Source: Mesostigma viride
Lineage: Eukaryota; Streptophyta; Mesostigmatophyceae; Mesostigmatales; Mesostigmataceae
DNA length: 20,235 bases
Direction of reading: 5' to 3'
Assembly (NCBI GenBank): GCA_009746045.1
Contig: RPFO01000351.1
Location: forward strand, 1 to 20,235
Part shown: piece after piece, positions 17,935 through 20,235 of the stretch
How the letters are laid out: every line of letters starts with the position of its first letter
Position numbering within the stretch: the stretch's first letter is position 1
Notes under the pieces: model-generated
The model's database searches: none
What the model was told of the DNA's origin: nothing
What the model saw: only the letters and a program-made list of their open reading frames with translations
Program-made: the position numbers and the translations under genes

Positions 17935-20235
17935 CTCAACAACACCGACTGCATGTTAGCGTCCTTCACATGGCGCTCGTGATGTCCATAGAGACGGCTG
18001 CGCATTTCAACAGGACAACTCAATAAGTTTATTGGAAAGCCGTTAAGGTCTACACTTTAATTTCACCAGCCCATCAGTTAACCTCAGCAAACAAAGCATG
18101 TTTTTACTGGTAAACTGACTGCGAAATAAAATTGACACTGGTTTTGACAATAGTGACATAAATGCATTCGACACAAGAAGCCGTTATGCCCCGCGCCTGG
18201 CCTGTCAAACACTACTAATCAGAGCTCAGCCAAATTTGTGCAGAAAGTAGAAGAGAAGGACTTAATTGTGACTGCCGTGTCTTCTAAAGAACTGAGCATT
18301 ATTGTTTAATGCCGATTAAGGTGGCTCCGAGTTCCGCTATCGATGGCTGCTGCGGTTATTTGTCAGTTGTAATGCTTCTGTCAAAAGATATCGACGGTGT
18401 AAAGTTTGGCTATGTGATTTAGAAGCCGTTTCCGCAACTGGTCACATGTGCATTGGGTCCCATGCTTGGTCTGAACCATTTTGAATAAGAAGGTATCTAT
18501 AATCTACGATAAGCCTTTTTGTGGCCTAGATACTTCTATACAATTAAACACCAAGTGGTGAGCCACTGAAATAGGAAGTTCGAGGTTGCACTTGTCGGCC
18601 CAGCATTAAAGTACGTGCATGGCTACTGCTGGCCAGATGAACATCGCTGTTAGCGTCAATATATTGTAACTGTTCAACCCATTTATAATGGTTGCTTAAC
18701 CCCTAAATGGGCAGAATTACTGCCCATGCATCGGCTGTAACTTCACAATTTTGCAAACCAGATGCCATCCAACCCACCCATATCCAATGGCTGTCCTTGG
18801 GGGCCAAGCATGTCCATGAGTTGCCCTTCGGGTTGGTATATCACAACCTTACATATATGCACGGTAGGCCATGTATAACTGCCGTCAAAGTCAGGGGGGT
18901 CAAGACGAGCGTTTTCATTTTTTGTAGAATGTGCATTTTGAATTATGTTGTAAGAGCTAGGCACCTACCGCTTCAGGGATGATAAACAATTAGTTGCTGA
19001 ACAGTTTGAGCCATTGGGGTCATCATTTGGGTGGGTATACCAGCAGTTACACCCAGTACAGCCCATAGGGGTACCGGTGGTAAAAAGCAACCAAGGGGGT
19101 AGGGCTGGGCATACTACCTACTAATACCTACTAATATGGCCCCCAACCATGCCACACAATACATTTCCCTTCCACAATGGTGGGGAAACATAACTGCATC
19201 ATCACACTGCCCTTACATGGCACCTATGTGCAGGTGCCACCTTGTCCATGCACGTAGGTAACGTGGTACGGATACCCTACGCAAGGCATGCATTCTAGGA
19301 GGCAGCCACCAACAAACTAGTGATTTTAAGCCTATTTCAGCTTGCCCTAGCAAGGATAAACTAGGCCTAAGCTGCTATAGCTTGCCAGGTGATGGCCAGC
19401 ACACCTGGTGGCACATGCTGACAATGGGAAGCTTCTACTCACCGGTTACATGCTTGATGATGACACAGAGACCAGCCAACTGCCTCACACTCATGCAATA
19501 TGTGTGTGGGAAATGTATAACAAACATATATGGAGGTATTCAAACCCATACAGCCTCTAAAACTTATCACCATCACACTATGGCAGGTCAACTGACTGAG
19601 GGAAGCATCTAAGAATGGTGTTTTAGGAAGGGGCCAGGCCATGGTCAAGAAAGAGCATGAATAATGAAGAAAGAATGTGCTACACAAGCTAGAACGTATA
19701 TATAAACGTCAAACGTCGACAAGAAAACGATAACTCAGCTTTACCTGGCATGGCTGGCATTACCTTGGCCCAGGCGGTGGCCGCAAAATGGCGCGTTGCG
19801 GCACACCAAAGTTGTGCAGCATGGTCGCTAGATTCGACGATTTCTGGCCACCCTTGCACGTTTACGACTACAAATCATCATAAAAAGTAAAAAGAAACCG
19901 ATATATCCTTTAAAATACGCCGGAAAGGTATTGCTGTCAACGTTTCTATCGTCCGGCCTGATCGCAGTTTTTTCCAGCAAGAACGCTGCCGACACCTATC
20001 AAATGGCATTCTCACGAACCAAAAATGGCCTGTATGATCTTTCGGACGTATAAAATCAATATCCTAAGTTTGGGCAGAAAATTCGAACGCAAACGTAAAT
20101 GCCATGCGTGGGCGCAAGCCGCCATGGCCAGGTCGTCGTTTTCCGGAATGCACGTTGTACGTGAAAAAGTACCCTGACCCCTTGTACTTTGACCGGCCAG
20201 AACACCTCTATAACTTTTCAGAAGTATGCGAACCT
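17935..20235. other. No supported gene; AT-richer stretch
   Basis: No domain of the USP7 catalytic or MATH type, no RNA gene and no clear repeat array is visible. Small items only: a perfect 7-bp stem hairpin at 18708-18726 (TGGGCAG, AATTA, CTGCCCA), and a minus-strand ATG at 19820-19822 followed 59 nt on by a GCCAAG/GTAATG donor. The region may be a long intron or the 5' flank of the deubiquitinase-like gene. Confidence 0.3.

Noticed and set aside
18758-19060. Inverted similarity between 18760-18795 and 19010-19045 (GCCATTGG..TGGGTGGGT)
   Set aside because: Only two short blocks agree with different spacing; this could be chance.

Overview
The window is eukaryotic nuclear DNA. It carries spliced exons with GT-AG borders, a eukaryotic Ser/Thr kinase fused to ubiquitin-ligase domains, a USP7/UBP12-type deubiquitinase tail, non-LTR retrotransposon (LINE) debris and long simple-sequence tracts. 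A green alga or another protist fits (GC-rich coding blocks in AT-richer spacers, short exons), but nothing here fixes the lineage.

Left half (1-9425) is repeat-dominated. Positions 510-1850 are a diverged, inverted copy of the 3' half of a LINE whose better preserved copy lies at 6951-8900. The inverted copy runs directly into a 1.8 kb simple-sequence block, (CCCA)n followed by (CCCT)n, at about 1842-3647. Non-coding sequence follows (3648-4955), then a degenerate tandem array with a unit of about 193 bp (4960-5765). A nest of LINE fragments occupies 6180-9425: several 3' tails, a related C-terminal fragment (6308-6787), and a reverse-transcriptase copy with one in-frame stop and two frame breaks. 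A perfect 34-bp inverted repeat (6803-6836 / 9154-9187) encloses this last copy.

Right half (9690-17934) holds two host genes on the minus strand. The upstream one (14627-17111, probably with one more exon at 17840-17934) encodes the C-terminal ubiquitin-like region of a USP7/UBP12-family deubiquitinase. Five exons can be joined with matching phases. The downstream one (9690-13302) is one long open exon coding for coiled coils, a protein kinase, a HECT-like E3 domain and a C-terminal RZ-type zinc finger. The HECT C-lobe, with the candidate active-site cysteine, lies in another frame, bounded by two compensating frame breaks. A deubiquitinase next to a kinase/E3 fusion suggests a ubiquitin-related neighbourhood, but that functional link is inference.

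The stretches 17935-20235, 13482-14626 and 3648-4955 hold no gene I can support. The most interesting item is the kinase-HECT-RZ architecture.
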